Shown here: one piece after another, positions 1 to 12,664 of the stretch | How the letters are laid out: each line of letters opens with the position of its first letter | Position numbering within the stretch: the first letter of the stretch is position 1 | Source of the DNA: Paraphysoderma sedebokerense | Taxonomy: Eukaryota; Blastocladiomycota; Physodermatomycetes; Physodermatales; Physodermataceae | DNA: 64,000 nucleotides | Direction of reading: 5' to 3' | NCBI GenBank assembly: GCA_025602915.1 | Contig: JAHLJZ010000067.1 | Location: 62,001-126,000, forward strand | The notes under the pieces: generated by a model | Databases searched by the model: none | What the model saw: only the letters and a program-made list of their open reading frames with translations | What the model was told of the DNA's origin: nothing | Program-made: the position numbers and the translations under genes

Positions 1-89
1 CAGCCGTGTATGAAGCGAGCCAGGAATGCATGATTGCATTCTCCCTAGTAAAGTCTTCAGTTTACCGTTCCCCTATCGCTTGTTTGTAA

Positions 90-368
90 TTATTGATCCG
101 AATTGCCTTCACAGATCCATTTTTCCTGATCGAAATCAAAGTTGCATCTTGGTTCTTTCGGGTCCCGTGGCCAACTCTCTCTTCTATCCCCTTGTCCTCT
201 TCTGTCACCTGCTCCTCTGCTACCTTTCCCATTTCCTCTTCCCCGACCTGACTCCCCATCTCGTCCTCTGTCTCCTTCTCTACCAATCCCATCCGATTGA
301 CATTTGGTAAGATTGAGAAGAGCGAAAATCGCTTAAACGAGCAATGCAAAGGCGTTTATGAATTTCAT
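90..368 (-). pseudogene. Small secreted Gly/Arg-rich protein, copy 1, stop codon in signal peptide
   Basis: Reading from the ATG at 368-366, the minus strand gives 93 codons ending at the TAA at 90-92. The frame is open except for one TAA at 335-333, which is codon 12 and lies in the hydrophobic core of what would be a signal peptide (MKFINAFALLV, stop, AIFALLNLTKCQS). After the signal comes a Gly/Arg/Asp-rich low-complexity stretch and then a C-terminal block, SWPRDPKEPRCNFDFDQEKW, followed by ICEGNSDQ. The same C-terminal block (with a CQYDWD variant) and the same context around the ATG occur in the copy at 1484-1732, so the two are paralogues. Function is unknown; two cysteines flank the conserved tail. 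It is either a recent pseudogene or is translated by stop read-through. I found no GT-AG intron that removes the stop and keeps the frame. Confidence 0.6.
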
Positions 369-1483
369 GTTGATTTAAGTCGTAACTCAGTATGAACATT
401 GAACAAACGGTCGGCTCAAAGTTAATGGTATTTCAACGCAAAAGTGAGACAAAGTGAACAGAACACTTATGGTTACCAGTGGAAATAAAATTTTATCCTA
501 CGGAAGATGGTTAATGCTCAAAGATTCCTTTATATCTCTAGGGAGCTGATAGTAGCACCGTAGGCCCGCAGTTAGCATGAAGAAGCAGGATAATCAATGT
601 TGCCATAGAAGCGCAACACTCTGATCCGGTTTCATTAAAATTTTTATTACATGTAATTACCGCTGATTGCAATCATTTTATATCTGAAAATGTGATAACT
701 GTGTACAAATGATTTTTATTTTAGCTTGGGCGTTACTATTTGTTGTGAAATATCATTCAATAGCCAAAGTTATTTAAGCTTTTACCAATGCTGCAATTGC
801 AAATTACAACAACCTAGAGGTACATAATGTTATATGTTTTGCAAGCCGAACAATGGAAATCATAAGTCCCCGCAGGAATTTGATTATTAGTTTAGCTCGT
901 GGGACATGGCTCCGGTCCGTTGCAACCTGCGACGGGAGCCGGGGACAACATCTGTTGGGAAGACCTAGAGACAAATTTTGTTGCAATCTTCGTCATTTAT
1001 TAGTCTGTTTCTTTTATCTTTCTTTCGTATGAATGTACTTACCGTTCGGGTGGCCAGTTCATTTGAATTTCTTATGTTGTTTCTGCTCGTTAGAAACTGC
1101 TTTGCTTGTGATACTCATATATCAAGTTGGTAGTTGCAAAATCTAGCGATTCTTTTTGTCAAAGCTAGGATTTTTAAAGAGACCATGACATGTATTGTAC
1201 TAGTGATTTCATTATGCCCCTTGACCCGTGAAAGCAGGAGAAGAATTTTTTAAATACATCGCGTTTCAATTGGGCATGCAGCATTTCGATTGAGTGATGC
1301 TTTACTGATTGCAGACATGTCAAACTCAGCTTTATTGAATTATTTGCTGTAGCAGAATACATAAAAAATCTTTCACAGAGGGAGTATCTACTTATTTGAT
1401 TCAGTACTCTGGCGGGTCAGTCACCCAGTTAGTATAAGAACCAAAAAATGATCCGAAATGAAAATAACTTACCTTTATCAGGT
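369..1483. other. Intergenic spacer between the two small secreted-protein copies
   Basis: AT-rich sequence with no convincing coding exon on either strand. A short GC-richer patch at about 905-960 has a small imperfect inverted repeat (GGCTCC...GGAGCC). The part next to 368 is presumably the promoter of copy 1; the part below 1483 would hold the 3' end of copy 2. Confidence 0.4.
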
Positions 1484-1732
1484 TTAGTCTTTGCAGATCC
1501 ACTTTTCACGATCCCAGTCATATTGGCATCTTGGCTCTTTTGGATCTCTTGGCCAACTGTCATCTCTGTCCCCTCTTCCGCGTCCACCTCTACCACCTCT
1601 ACCTTCTCTTCCTCTACCACCTCTACCTTCTCTTCCTCTACCTTCTCTGTTAATATGCACTTCACCGCTGGCGAAATTGAGGAGGACCAAAAGTGTTACG
1701 GCGAGGAGAACGGCAGTGGTTGAGAATTTCAT
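1484..1732 (-). CDS. Small secreted Gly/Arg-rich protein, copy 2 (82 aa)
   Basis: The minus-strand ORF is open further upstream, but the ATG at 1732-1730 is chosen because it starts a clear signal peptide (MKFSTTAVLLAVTLLVLLNF, then ASG) and because copy 1 has the same TCAACATGAAATTC context. The mature part is a run of EGRGREGRGGRG-type repeats followed by SWPRDPKEPRCQYDWDREKW and ICKD. The product looks like a small secreted, strongly charged, low-complexity protein with one conserved cysteine pair. Upstream, GTAAGT (about 1835-1830) and a TTACTAATATCAG stretch (about 1790-1777) look like the donor and branch point/acceptor of a 5'-UTR intron, which supports the downstream ATG. Family and function are not recognised; an effector or wall-associated role is only a guess. 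Confidence 0.6.
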   Translation of the reverse strand: MKFSTTAVLLAVTLLVLLNFASGEVHINREGRGREGRGGRGREGRGGRGGRGRGDRDDSWPRDPKEPRCQYDWDREKWICKD

Positions 1733-2249
1733 GTTGAAGTCGTTACAACTAAGAAGTGATAAACCGCAGAGCGGCCTGATATTAGTAAGGTTGCCAGGCA
1801 ATGAAAAAGCGAAAGGTAAAAGGATCACTTACGATAAATGCTAACACAAATCTTTGAATTTGCATCTGACCACATTGCGTATTTATGTGCGGGACTACTG
1901 GATTTGGCAAAAGGGCATGCACGGCGGGCATCCGTCGGCAATCGGCATGATGCTTCAGACTTCGGCGTGATATATTGTTGCTTAAAAAGCTAATCAGTGA
2001 CTGTGACGCGGGCAAACTGATGCAATTATGCAATTTGCATGGTAATATTAATTCAATTACAGTAAGATTGTTCCTGTCTCCTACTGCTTGGCATATTAAT
2101 TTATATTAAACAAGTACGCATGGTTAAACCCCCTTTTACCATTCTGCAACAACGTGTATTCAAATCCCAAGAGACAGACGTTCGCCCAGTCGCCCCTTAA
2201 GTTTCTTTCTTTGAGTAAAAAAACTGACACTTACGGACACGAATAACCC
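1733..2249. other. Upstream region of copy 2 and spacer to the IMPDH 3' end
   Basis: Contains the probable 5'-UTR intron of the small secreted gene (about 1777-1835). Beyond it I see only AT-rich spacer up to the IMPDH poly(A) signal. Confidence 0.4.
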
Positions 2250-2255
2250 TTTATT
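2250..2255 (-). terminator. Poly(A) signal AATAAA of the IMPDH gene
   Basis: A minus-strand AATAAA lies about 120 bases beyond the IMPDH stop codon, which is a normal 3'-UTR length for this window. Other genes here have the same hexamer after their stops. Confidence 0.5.
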
Positions 2256-2374
2256 GTAAAAAATCAAAAAGTGATAACAAACGAAAGGAGACCGGATAAA
2301 TAATAGAAGTACAACTTCACCGATACATTATACAAAGCTTTTCCGAAAAGTTTTAATAATATTACATGGGATCT

Positions 2375-4316
<1,942 letters not shown>

Positions 4317-4382
4317 GTTTGTAAGTAGGATAAATGGTAATGTCGGTAGAACACGAAAACGAAACCTTTTCTTGTTTTACAA

Positions 4383-4390
4383 CACGTGAC
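4383..4390. promoter_or_regulatory. CACGTGAC E-box-like site upstream of IMPDH
   Basis: The palindrome CACGTG with a following AC lies about 70 bases upstream of the IMPDH start codon. Such sites are bound by Cbf1-type bHLH factors in fungi (established knowledge). Its use here is inferred from position only. Confidence 0.25.
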
Positions 4391-5600
4391 ATTTTCCCTA
4401 GCAACCACTAACGTTCCTGCTGGATTCATTTCTTCCCTTGTGAATTTTCACGAAATTTGTACTCACTAGCTGAAAAGGCTATCGGATCTATAGTTTCATA
4501 CAAAAAATCCTGAATGCCTTTCCGACGACATTATTCTCAACTCCATGAGATTGGCCAGCTAGTAAGATAGTAGTACTTCTTCCACTTTCCACTCTTATTT
4601 CGGGTGTGGTTGATTCCTATTTCCTAGGATCACTTCTGAGACTGGAAGTGTTATCAAACCGTCGATGCATTGCGAATAGAACCCGTTGGAATACTTCATT
4701 TTGGAGTACTCCCTGCATCAAACTCGCCTTCGCTCCTCCCCGAATTTCGTCAGAGGCACATTTTTTTATGAAGGTTTCCGCCGAGAGGATATAGATATCC
4801 TTCGAAACTAGAACTAATATATTCGGCTTGAAGAATTGAAGAATGATTCATCGGTCTTGTAATTAGTTTCAACTAATGCATCGCGCACAACAACTATTTT
4901 GATCGTAAAAGCTCCAGGGATCGTTACTCCTCCGTCTCATCACTTCGCTTAGTCTCATCCTGTCGATCTACATTTTGTGCACATGCGCCTCAGCTTGTTT
5001 TTCGTTGTTATGCTCTGTTTGATATATAGGGACTCTAAATCATGGTTAACACTTCCCTGGTTCCGTACGGTCGCTACTTTGGACGAGGGATAAAACCTGA
5101 AGAGTCGTCATGCGGCAGAAAAGAAGAGCATTGCTCCTCATCCCTATTAGGATATATTTTCAGCTCTCTCTTTTCTTCGTGACTTGGTTTAAGTCGCATA
5201 ATTTCAGTTTTATCTTTCAAATCGCACTAAAACCCATAGAGTTTTTAGTCGAGACCTCGCTCTATTATTCCCGGTATTTTCTCACGACACCGGTCATCAT
5301 ATCAACGAATAGGATATGGATGTACATGGTTGTTCTTGATACATTTCCAGCAACATCTGGCACAAAGATTCATGAAGTTGCTAGTATCAAAATGTCCTGA
5401 TGAATGAGATCGATTCAGGAATCTCTTGCAGACTAAAGTTCGTCATATGTTCCATTTGCCCCAAATTTTGAAAATATATAAATTATACGTCGATGTTCGT
5501 TCATAGATCAAACCGGGATCAAAAGGGAATAACGGATAAGATAAACAATTTTGTCTTTGCAAAATCCTGGTCACGAGACGGAAAGAAATAAAGGTGCTAT
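4391..5600. other. Gene-poor spacer upstream of IMPDH
   Basis: No recognisable gene. A minus-strand frame between about 4850 and 4610, ending in the peptide RVLFAMHRRFDN plus SSLRSDPRK and a TAG, is open and looks vaguely coding, but I know no family for it. The rest is AT-rich. Confidence 0.35.
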
Positions 5601-5680
5601 GAGCAGTTTATTATATAATTCACTCACATCTCGTATAATCAAGATGCTTCGCCACTTCGTGGCTCGTATATCACCATTAT
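5568..5680 (+). repeat. Repeat module, copy 1 (TCACGAGACG / CTCGTATAATC type)
   Basis: The interval 5601-5680 (GAGCAGTTTATTATATAATT, CACTCACATCTCGTATAATC, then CTTCGCCACTTCGTGGCTCG) recurs at 7251-7334 with few differences. The preceding bases, CCTGGTCACGAGACG and AATAAAGGTG, resemble the module at 10602-10648. It is a fragment of a short non-coding mobile repeat family. Confidence 0.6.
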
Positions 5681-6251
5681 GATGCGCATATTCTTTTTAT
5701 ATCAAATATTGTAGAAATTAGGCTCCTTAATTATGGCCACTCGCTTCTCGTATGACCTGAAATTGAATTCGCCCGATCGAGGCTCGTTAATTATACCTAA
5801 TATTATAACCCAGAATTTTTGTAGCCTTGCAACATGTCCCATGGACATCGAGACAAAGAACTCTATATTAAATAGTTAATCTTTTTCTAAATACTTTACT
5901 TGTTGTATCAACACCACCGAATATATATATTTCCCTATACTCGTTATTCCCATTCCGCTATATTCGGCGGTAACCAACACCTCCCATTCCACTTTCCAAT
6001 CAATGTGTATTTCCAATATTAGATATGTCGAAGAGGGGGATCATTTATTACGCTATATTATATAATACATGATGTGGATTAAACGGAAATTCTTGAATAG
6101 CAATATCTGTATTATGCAAAAAGCTCATTGTCATGAAATGATAGTAATTCGAAAAGTGGAAATCAGACTCATTGTAAACCTTCAAATTTGAATTGTAAAT
6201 AGCAATATGAGATGGAGCCGAGCAATGCAATTTAGAATAATGGACTGACCA

Positions 6252-6300
6252 GGAATGGTGATACTCGAGATGTGAGTGAATTATAGAATAATTTATTGGA
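6252..6300 (-). repeat. Inverted partial copy of the module at 5601
   Basis: The reverse complement reads AATAAATTATTCTATAATTC followed by ACTCACATCTCGAGTATCAC, matching 5601-5640 with small changes. With 5601-5640 it makes an inverted pair about 700 bases apart, as expected for a decayed terminal-inverted-repeat element. Confidence 0.45.
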
Positions 6301-6477
6301 AAGGAATGTAATTGTTTTGGTTCATGTTACTAAATTTATATTCTATTGTTATGTTTGATATTGTTAGCATGTGTTATGTATTTCGAGTGTGGTATTTTCA
6401 ATATTTGATATTCGTTTCGTTGTTTTGAAGAAAATGATACAAAATACTTTGTCATTATATTTCGCATAACATACCTA

Positions 6478-6844
6478 TTTTAAAATGCTGTCAATTGAAG
6501 TGAAGAAGACTCAGCCAATTATACTTCGAAGCTCGTTCCCAATAATTAACCTGCTCATTCACCTTTATTCAACCTGGGTCACGAGTCAGGCCTGCAACGA
6601 TCAAAACTCCCTTACAACATCTTGCTCTCTATCTTCTTTTCTCCTATATATCTAGATTATACGAGAAGCGAGTGACTATACTTAATATGCTCATCCCTTC
6701 GTCCCTTCGGGCCTCGTATAATCCACATTATACTTCGAAGCTCGTTCCGGTTACAATTAGTCATTCATTGTATGATAAAGTAGTTACTATTTTCAAATGT
6801 TTCGGAGCTGAGTCTTCTTCACTTCAATTGACAGCATTTTAAAA
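6478..6844 (+). mobile_element. MITE-like element with ~37-bp terminal inverted repeats
   Basis: The left end, TTTTAAAATGCTGTCAATTG then AAGTGAAGAAGACTCAGC (6478-6514), is the near-perfect reverse complement of the right end at 6807-6844. The 367-bp element has no coding capacity. Its interior carries the modules ACTTCGAAGCTCGTTCC, TTAACCTGCTCATTCACC and CTCGTATAATCCACATTATAC that recur through 5.5-11.1 kb. Sequence 6468-6640 matches the reverse complement of 10550-10728 over about 170 bp at high identity. This fits a non-autonomous DNA transposon; the transposase family is not evident. Confidence 0.6.
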
Positions 6845-7250
6845 CGAAGTATAAATCTGAAACTTAACATTCACATCCTCGCTACTCCACTCCAACATGT
6901 CTACTACCAACCCGGATTCTGGGTGCGTATGTATTCTCTATTTCCTCTGCTTTGTCCCAATATCTGCGCGTCTCGCGACCAGGAATTTGCAAAGACAAAA
7001 TGGTTTTTCTAAACAGTCTCTCTAATCTTTTTCCTAACGGAGCTTCTCTTACCATCCTTATGACACCCTTCTATGTACATGCTGTCTCTGAACCACTTGC
7101 CCCCGCTTCATCCCTACTTCTGTTGCCGAATTACTCTGTGACTACTGAATTACTCCTCTCTAACCCCTTTCGTCCAAAGCCAGTCATATAAATCCACTTC
7201 TACTTTCCATTTCCACGTTGTGTTCATAATGTTGGGCGTGAGGGCGGAAT

Positions 7251-7334
7251 GAGCAGTTTATTATATAATTCACTGACATCTCGTATAATCGAGATGTATA
7301 CTTCGCCACCTCGTGGCTCGTATAATCACCATAT
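7251..7334 (+). repeat. Repeat module, copy 2 of 5601-5680
   Basis: It starts with the same GAGCAGTTTATTATATAATT and continues CACTGACATCTCGTATAATC, then CTTCGCCACCTCGTGGCTCG and TATAATCACCAT. It differs from copy 1 by a few substitutions and a short insertion. A further weak fragment, TCTCGTATAATCACC, sits near 8011-8025. Confidence 0.6.
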
Positions 7335-9754
7335 ATGACTTTTGAAATGGAAATGGAAATTCAATATTACAATATTTCATATATGTTTTAACTAATAGAT
7401 AAATACTGTAACAAGCCGGGCCTGTTCTGTCATAACCCCACAATCAGTTGATTATCGCTCGCTTCCTAATGGTGTATCTCATGATGTAGGTTCTCTTTTC
7501 CCTTTTGTCATTGAAACAATGAATGTCTAACGCACAACAGTTTGAAATATCAGCGGTATATTGGGATAAGATTGACATACCGGTAGTTCATTGCCTCTCG
7601 GAATCAATAAACCGATTATTATACTGAGCTTTTTATGAGTCTTAAGAGCAGCTTTTTCCTACCACCTATAATCTGGATTATACTAGGCCCGAAGGGATGA
7701 ACTATATATGAGCATAATAACATCTGTGTCGGAAAGACGGATATTCATTGGTCATCATAAACATTCTCTATCAATCGATTCCATCTCAGAAATTACCAAT
7801 TATTCGCACTAAATGGTGAAGTACTGAACATATACAAAACTAAAAATTTATTCTTCAACAGGAATTATTGACTCTTAAGGTTCTTCAGTAACCTTGATCG
7901 GATTGCCTTTATCTGATTTGGGAGATTGAAGCCTACAAAATGCTGTGAAAAGAATATCTGATTATTTCGTAGTATCTCAATCACAAATTACATATTACGT
8001 CACTGCGCGTATCTCGTATAATCACCGATATAGCTTATAAACTTTTTTGAATATGATTTTATTAATCATTAAATCTATATGTATTGAAAAATACAGCCTA
8101 TTATATCCGCGTAGAGTAACGTCACTCTTCGATATATCGCCAATTGGGAATAAACCCATAGCCCTTGGAAGGAAACGCCTTAATGAAGTGGTACTATACT
8201 CAAAGCAACTTCCCATACATTTGCGCCCTGCGCGGTTATCTGTTCGAACCTTTACATGGTAATTTACCTGACTTTCATTGATTAACCCTTTGGGGTTTCT
8301 TTTTGCTAAACCTTGAATTTTAGAGGAAGGAATTTTTTTCCTTTTCCGTTACTCATGTCACCATCCACGATTCAAATGTCCAAAAAGATTAACTATTTTA
8401 TTTCTAACAAGATGTTGAATGTACGGCTAGACAGAGAATGTTTCTGATATTGTTTCGGTTGACCATTTTGAGGATTTAGTCGTTAAAACCAAACATCAAA
8501 ATATTGTTTCAAATCGTGGGGCTTTGACGGTTTAGTTACTAGCTGCTTCCACTTCACAAAGAGGTGTCTGTCGTCAACGTGAGCCCATGCCACCTGAATA
8601 GCTCGTCATATATGAATTCTAATAGATTTTCAATACAGGCAATCAGGCAATCTTCAGTGTGTAAAACCGACGTTTGAGATCTGGTGTTTGGTTTTGACAA
8701 TGTGTTGGAAAGGTTCATTATATGCTCCTCCAATTCATTAGGATGTTAAAGCGCGATACTCCAATAATGACTTTCTGGTATGTTAAGCTATTAAGACCAT
8801 CCAACGCCCGACAAGGGGTAACTGTTTCAACCAAGTTCGAGAACGGTCGGCCAATATCGCTTGATATTCTGAAAGGCAAATCCACCTACAACAGCAGAAA
8901 TAAAACCGTGAACCATGTGTTGACATAGGAAGTGTGAAAAGTCTATTCATCGGGGTACCATATCGAAGAATTTCATACTTTGGCAATTGTCTTGGAAAAT
9001 TTTAGATAATTGATTCTCAGTCCAGCAATATATGAATTGAATGGTATCTTTCCACATAACGGGGACTTTCCTTGTCTATCGGTGGTGCCGTCGACTGGGC
9101 TAGGAATGTTGTCGTTATGAAACGAGGACACACAATGCTGTGTAGACACATATTGAGTACTAGAATCTCAATTGTTGACTTAAAACGAATTAGTTTGTCT
9201 GAGTTCACGTTACCGAATTATTGTTATGTTTGAAATAGTAAACATGCAAATTTGTGTATTACAATTGCTTGTTTACAGTATCTGTTTTTTTACATTGTTA
9301 TTACATTGATGTTTATAGGGAGAGAAGGAAGGGGAGAAATCAGCGTCGAAATGTAACACAAATCCTGTTATGACTATTTTTTTGAATTACGGAGAGCGTC
9401 CCGAGTCATTGCTATCAATGTGAGAGTTATGATTTTTGTCAAAAGAAACGGTACGTTCCCGATGCGCATTTATACGCTTAAGTTTTTGCGACCTTACCTT
9501 TTCTTACGGACAACTTTGTAACTGTTTCGACTACAAATTAAATTGTAGATATCTCATTATGACGGAGGCAATCTTTAACTTCCCAATGAATTAAACGCCG
9601 CTATTCAAGAATCACCAGGGTTTCAAATTATTATTATCCGGTTGTTTGCGAAGGAGTAATGTATAAATCATGAAAGCTGTAATCTAGAACTGAAATTTAT
9701 CCTTGTGTAACTACAGATACGGCATAATACAACATAGAATTGAAAAGAAAAGCT
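7335..9754. other. Gene desert between repeat modules
   Basis: About 2.4 kb of AT-rich sequence with only short random ORFs. At about 7660-7725 there is a decayed match to the interior of the 6478-6844 element (TATAATCTGGATTATACTAG, GCCCGAAGGGATGA). I see no RNA gene or coding exon. Confidence 0.4.
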
Positions 9755-9866
9755 GTATCCTCTTGATAATGTGGCTTACCATCAAAGTGACTATAATTAA
9801 TATTCTCATTCACACACGAAACGTGTGCTAGGAGGAATGAAGGTCAATGAGCAGATTTATTATACT
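9755..9866 (+). repeat. Direct repeat, left copy (~110 bp)
   Basis: GTATCCTCTTGATAATGTGG, then GTGACTATAATTAATATTCT and GTGCTAGGAGGAATGAAGGT, recurs at 10961-11087 with one 15-base insertion and few changes. The copy contains a perfect small palindrome, CACACG AAA CGTGTG, at 9813-9827. Confidence 0.65.
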
Positions 9867-9912
9867 TCGAAGCTCGTTCCCAATAATTAACCTGCTCATT
9901 CACCTTTATTCC
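9832..9912 (+). repeat. Fold-back hairpin of repeat modules
   Basis: GGAATGAAGGTCAATGAGCA with GATTTATTAT (9832-9861) is followed, after about 20 bases centred on CTTCGAAG, by the near reverse complement AATAATTAACCTGCTCATTC with ACCTTTATTCC (9882-9912). The two arms, about 30 bases each, would form a strong hairpin. The right arm matches the interior of the element at 6478-6844. Confidence 0.55.
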
Positions 9913-9914
9913 AG

Positions 9915-10330
9915 GATGCAGATAACAGAAGAGGGCTTAACCGGAAGTATTTTGAGACCCAAAGAAGCTAAGACTGGAAGACATCAGACGGCCCGCATGG
10001 TTTGCAGGAAGCGCACGGAACCCAAACTCGATGTGGTTCAGTGCTGGAGAGAATATGAAAGACGGATGAAGAAGCGCCGCGTTAGTTCAGGAGAAGCTAC
10101 ACTGCGTATTACCGTCAAACCCCTTCGGCCAGCTTCAGCAGACACGATTCGCGTTGGATTAAGGAAATTATTCAACATGCCAACCTTCCACCACGATTCA
10201 AACCCCACTCAGTGCGAGTAGCGCGGCGGGATTATGATCGGTCTATGGCAGTGGTAGGCAGGAAAAGCACAGAACCGCAGAACGCTGGCGGCACAGGATA
10301 AAGGGATGGTGGCAAAACGGAAGCACAAGT
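9915..10330 (+). mobile_element. Fossil fragment of a tyrosine-recombinase-bearing element
   Basis: This stretch is richer in GC than its surroundings. It encodes pieces resembling the C-terminal catalytic part of tyrosine recombinases of the Crypton or DIRS/Ngaro kind, including a RPASADTI-type segment and a following HSVR (HxxR-like) segment. It is broken and incomplete; no reverse transcriptase or capsid part is visible. It sits between the two ~110-bp direct repeats (9755-9866 and 10961-11087), so those repeats may be its ends or a later insertion target. The family cannot be settled by eye, and age cannot be judged beyond 'clearly decayed'. Confidence 0.4.
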
Positions 10331-10549
10331 TAGATCATCCAGGGACGGAAGGTCTAGGCATTAAACAAGGAGGGCAGTCTGTCAGGAAGAAGCCACGACG
10401 TCAGAGTCAGGTGGAGATTGGAGATCAGCAGACGCAGGGATCAGTGGTGCGCATTTGCGAGTTAACTAGTAATATTTAGTGGGTCAATTGTCAGATAAGA
10501 CGTGTTATGGTAGACTAGCATTCGAATGGCTGCTTCGACTTGGCCTGTC

Positions 10550-10728
10550 AAAAAGAAAATAGAGAGAGAAAGAGGTTGTAAGGGAGTTTTGTTCGTTGCA
10601 GGCCTGGTCACGAGACGTGTGCCAGGAGGAATAAAGGTGAATGAGCAGGTTAATTATTGGGAACGATCCGAGAAGCGGGAGCTGAGTCTTCTTCACTTCA
10701 ATTGACAGCATTTTAAAATAGGTATGTT
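10550..10728 (-). repeat. Partial inverse copy of the MITE-like element
   Basis: On the minus strand this reads AACATACCTATTTTAAAATG, CTGTCAATTGAAGTGAAGAA and so on, matching 6468-6640 over about 170 bp, including the terminal repeat and the CAGGCCTGCAACGA and AAAACTCCCTTACAAC interior. The far terminal repeat is missing, so this copy is truncated. Confidence 0.65.
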
Positions 10729-10960
10729 TAAAGATCATTAAATCAAAAGAAAGTCTATCGGTTAAAATATAATCAAATATAAACCTAACCTTGTTCTGGG
10801 ATAATGTCGTCGTCCATGTCAGTCGCAATCAAAATGCCTCAAGTGATGCAGTAATTTGGTATCCCTACAATCTTGTGAAAAACAATCACATTCCTTCTCG
10901 ACAAAACAACCAAGATTCTAGTATTGAGAAATGACACAGTATGTTATCGTTTCCTCACGA

Positions 10961-11087
10961 GTATCTTCTTGATAATGTGGCTTACACGAGGCCCGGAGTG
11001 ACCAGCAAAGTGACTATAATTAATATTCTCATTCACACACGAGACGTGTGCTAGGAGGAATGAAGGTCAATGAGCAGATTTATTACT
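10961..11087 (+). repeat. Direct repeat, right copy
   Basis: Second copy of 9755-9866, with an extra CACGAGGCCCGGAGTG-like insert after GTGGCTTAC and the palindrome CACACGAGACGTGTG. The two copies bracket about 1.1 kb that includes the tyrosine-recombinase fossil. Confidence 0.65.
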
Positions 11088-12664
11088 GCGAGCAAGCTTC
11101 GAAGTATGATTGGGCGAATCGTGCTATGAAGAACTAGAATTCCTTATGAACATTAAAGAAGTTGACAACATGAATTGTGCTCTTTGATTTCTTTGCAAAT
11201 TATATGTTTCTTACCTATGGATTTGCTTGCAATGTGTTAACATCAGTTATTTTTTATTCTAACTAGCTCTTTTAAGTGCTTATAACTTTAACTTCCGGTG
11301 TAAGCTTCCTAGCCAAGCTTCTCCAACGTGACTTTTAATGCACTTAAGAATTGCCTTTCTGGCCTTCTTCCTGGCCGCTCTTAAAGCGAACTTCCTACTC
11401 CGTGTTAGCAGAAGATTTTTTCTGAGATCTGTTAAAGCTATCTAGGTTGTTGATTTCAAAGGGGGCGTTTAAGTTTATGCCCACATTTGTGTGACGATGA
11501 CTTCAATACCCAAACCTAACTCTATACCCGTCTGCCGAAGTTAAAAGTACCCAATTCATTCCGTTTCAAAGTCTCAGTGAATGTGAGATATTTTAACTTG
11601 TTTTAACTTTGCTTCTCCACCCTATTCAATTTCAACGGGGATTGTCCCTGGAAGCTCAAAGTGTGGGGAAAAAGGAACGATCTGTTTCCACACAACCAAG
11701 AATCAGATGATGGCGCTAAGCCGTCTGTCAAACCATCTCAGTGGATTCAACCGGTTGTTTTACGGCAGCACATTTTCAAGTTACGTTACCTACAGCTAAT
11801 GGGAAAATTTGCAGCAGACGGTCACACAGTGATGCGACGCGCAGGAAGGACTGAATGTGTCATGTGCAGTTTATGTTATATGAAGAAAACGTTTACATAT
11901 AATTCGAATTCTCTTCCCTAACTCCAGTAAGGAGAAATTGCTTTTGTCCGCATAACTTTTCCCGCTGCCGACGGAATCTTTGACGGTTTTGTCTTCTATC
12001 TTTCGACAGGAACACTGAATTTGGCAAAGATATCGTCTACGACTTGGTAACACTGACTTCCACTAAACATTTTTTGGTAGTTGAAAAAGCATCATCTGCA
12101 TTATTCCAATTATAATTATGTAATCTAATATCTAAATATTATGAATTCGCAATATTGAATCAAAGATGGTGTCGGGCCGTCGTCTATTTGCAGGTTCACC
12201 CGTTCACAGTGAACGAGATTCCTCGCTCTGCTCCAAAAGCAACTTCCAACGCTGCTGCCCTCGATTGAAAATTTGTATCGTCCGTCGGGCCTTTCGTCAT
12301 CAATGCAGAAGGAGCAGCTTGAAAGGGGTTTTGCTCTATATGTGTCGTATTTCATGCATCTTGGTCGTATTATATGGCGTACTGACTTTTGTGATCTTGC
12401 TTCTCCTTTCTCCATATCCGTCTGACCCGTCGTAATCCAACAATCCTCCCGTTAATGTCTTTCAAATATGGATTTTAATGATGAAAACACTCCCTGTTTT
12501 GCCTTACTGTGACGTCTTACCATGACTTTTGTTCTACACTATCGGCCGAACCTTCTTGAAAAATAAACAAAAACTGCCTGGCCTTTTCAATCTTGTGCTT
12601 GGAATTATTGCGTTGAATCATGTTAAACTGTATCCCTTGACTGTTTATTGCCGTAAATACATCT
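11088..12664. other. Spacer upstream of TAF2
   Basis: About 1.6 kb without a recognisable gene. The short ORFs at 11661-11921 (+) and around 12125-12435 (both strands) show no family features. The last part must contain the TAF2 promoter and its unresolved first exon. Confidence 0.4.

Noticed and set aside
4606-4860. Minus-strand open stretch ending RVLFAMHRRFDN...SSLRSDPRK, stop
   Set aside because: It looks somewhat coding but has no clear start, no splice sites I trust and no family I recognise; left as spacer.
6898-7191. ATGTCTACTACCAACCCGG with a GTGCGTATG donor-like site and a TATAAAT upstream, as if a first exon
   Set aside because: No matching downstream exon with family features was found; it may be a captured promoter fragment beside the MITE-like element.
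8221-8262. GTTCGAACC resembling a tRNA B box
   Set aside because: No matching A box, anticodon stem or acceptor stem nearby.
9847-10221. 124-aa ORF as an intact small gene
   Set aside because: Its start lies in the repeat module and its body looks like part of a decayed recombinase, so it is treated as an element fossil rather than a host gene.
11661-11921. 86-aa plus-strand ORF with CxxC (VMCSLCY)
   Set aside because: A single CxxC pair without flanking zinc ligands, in a gene desert; not distinguishable from chance.
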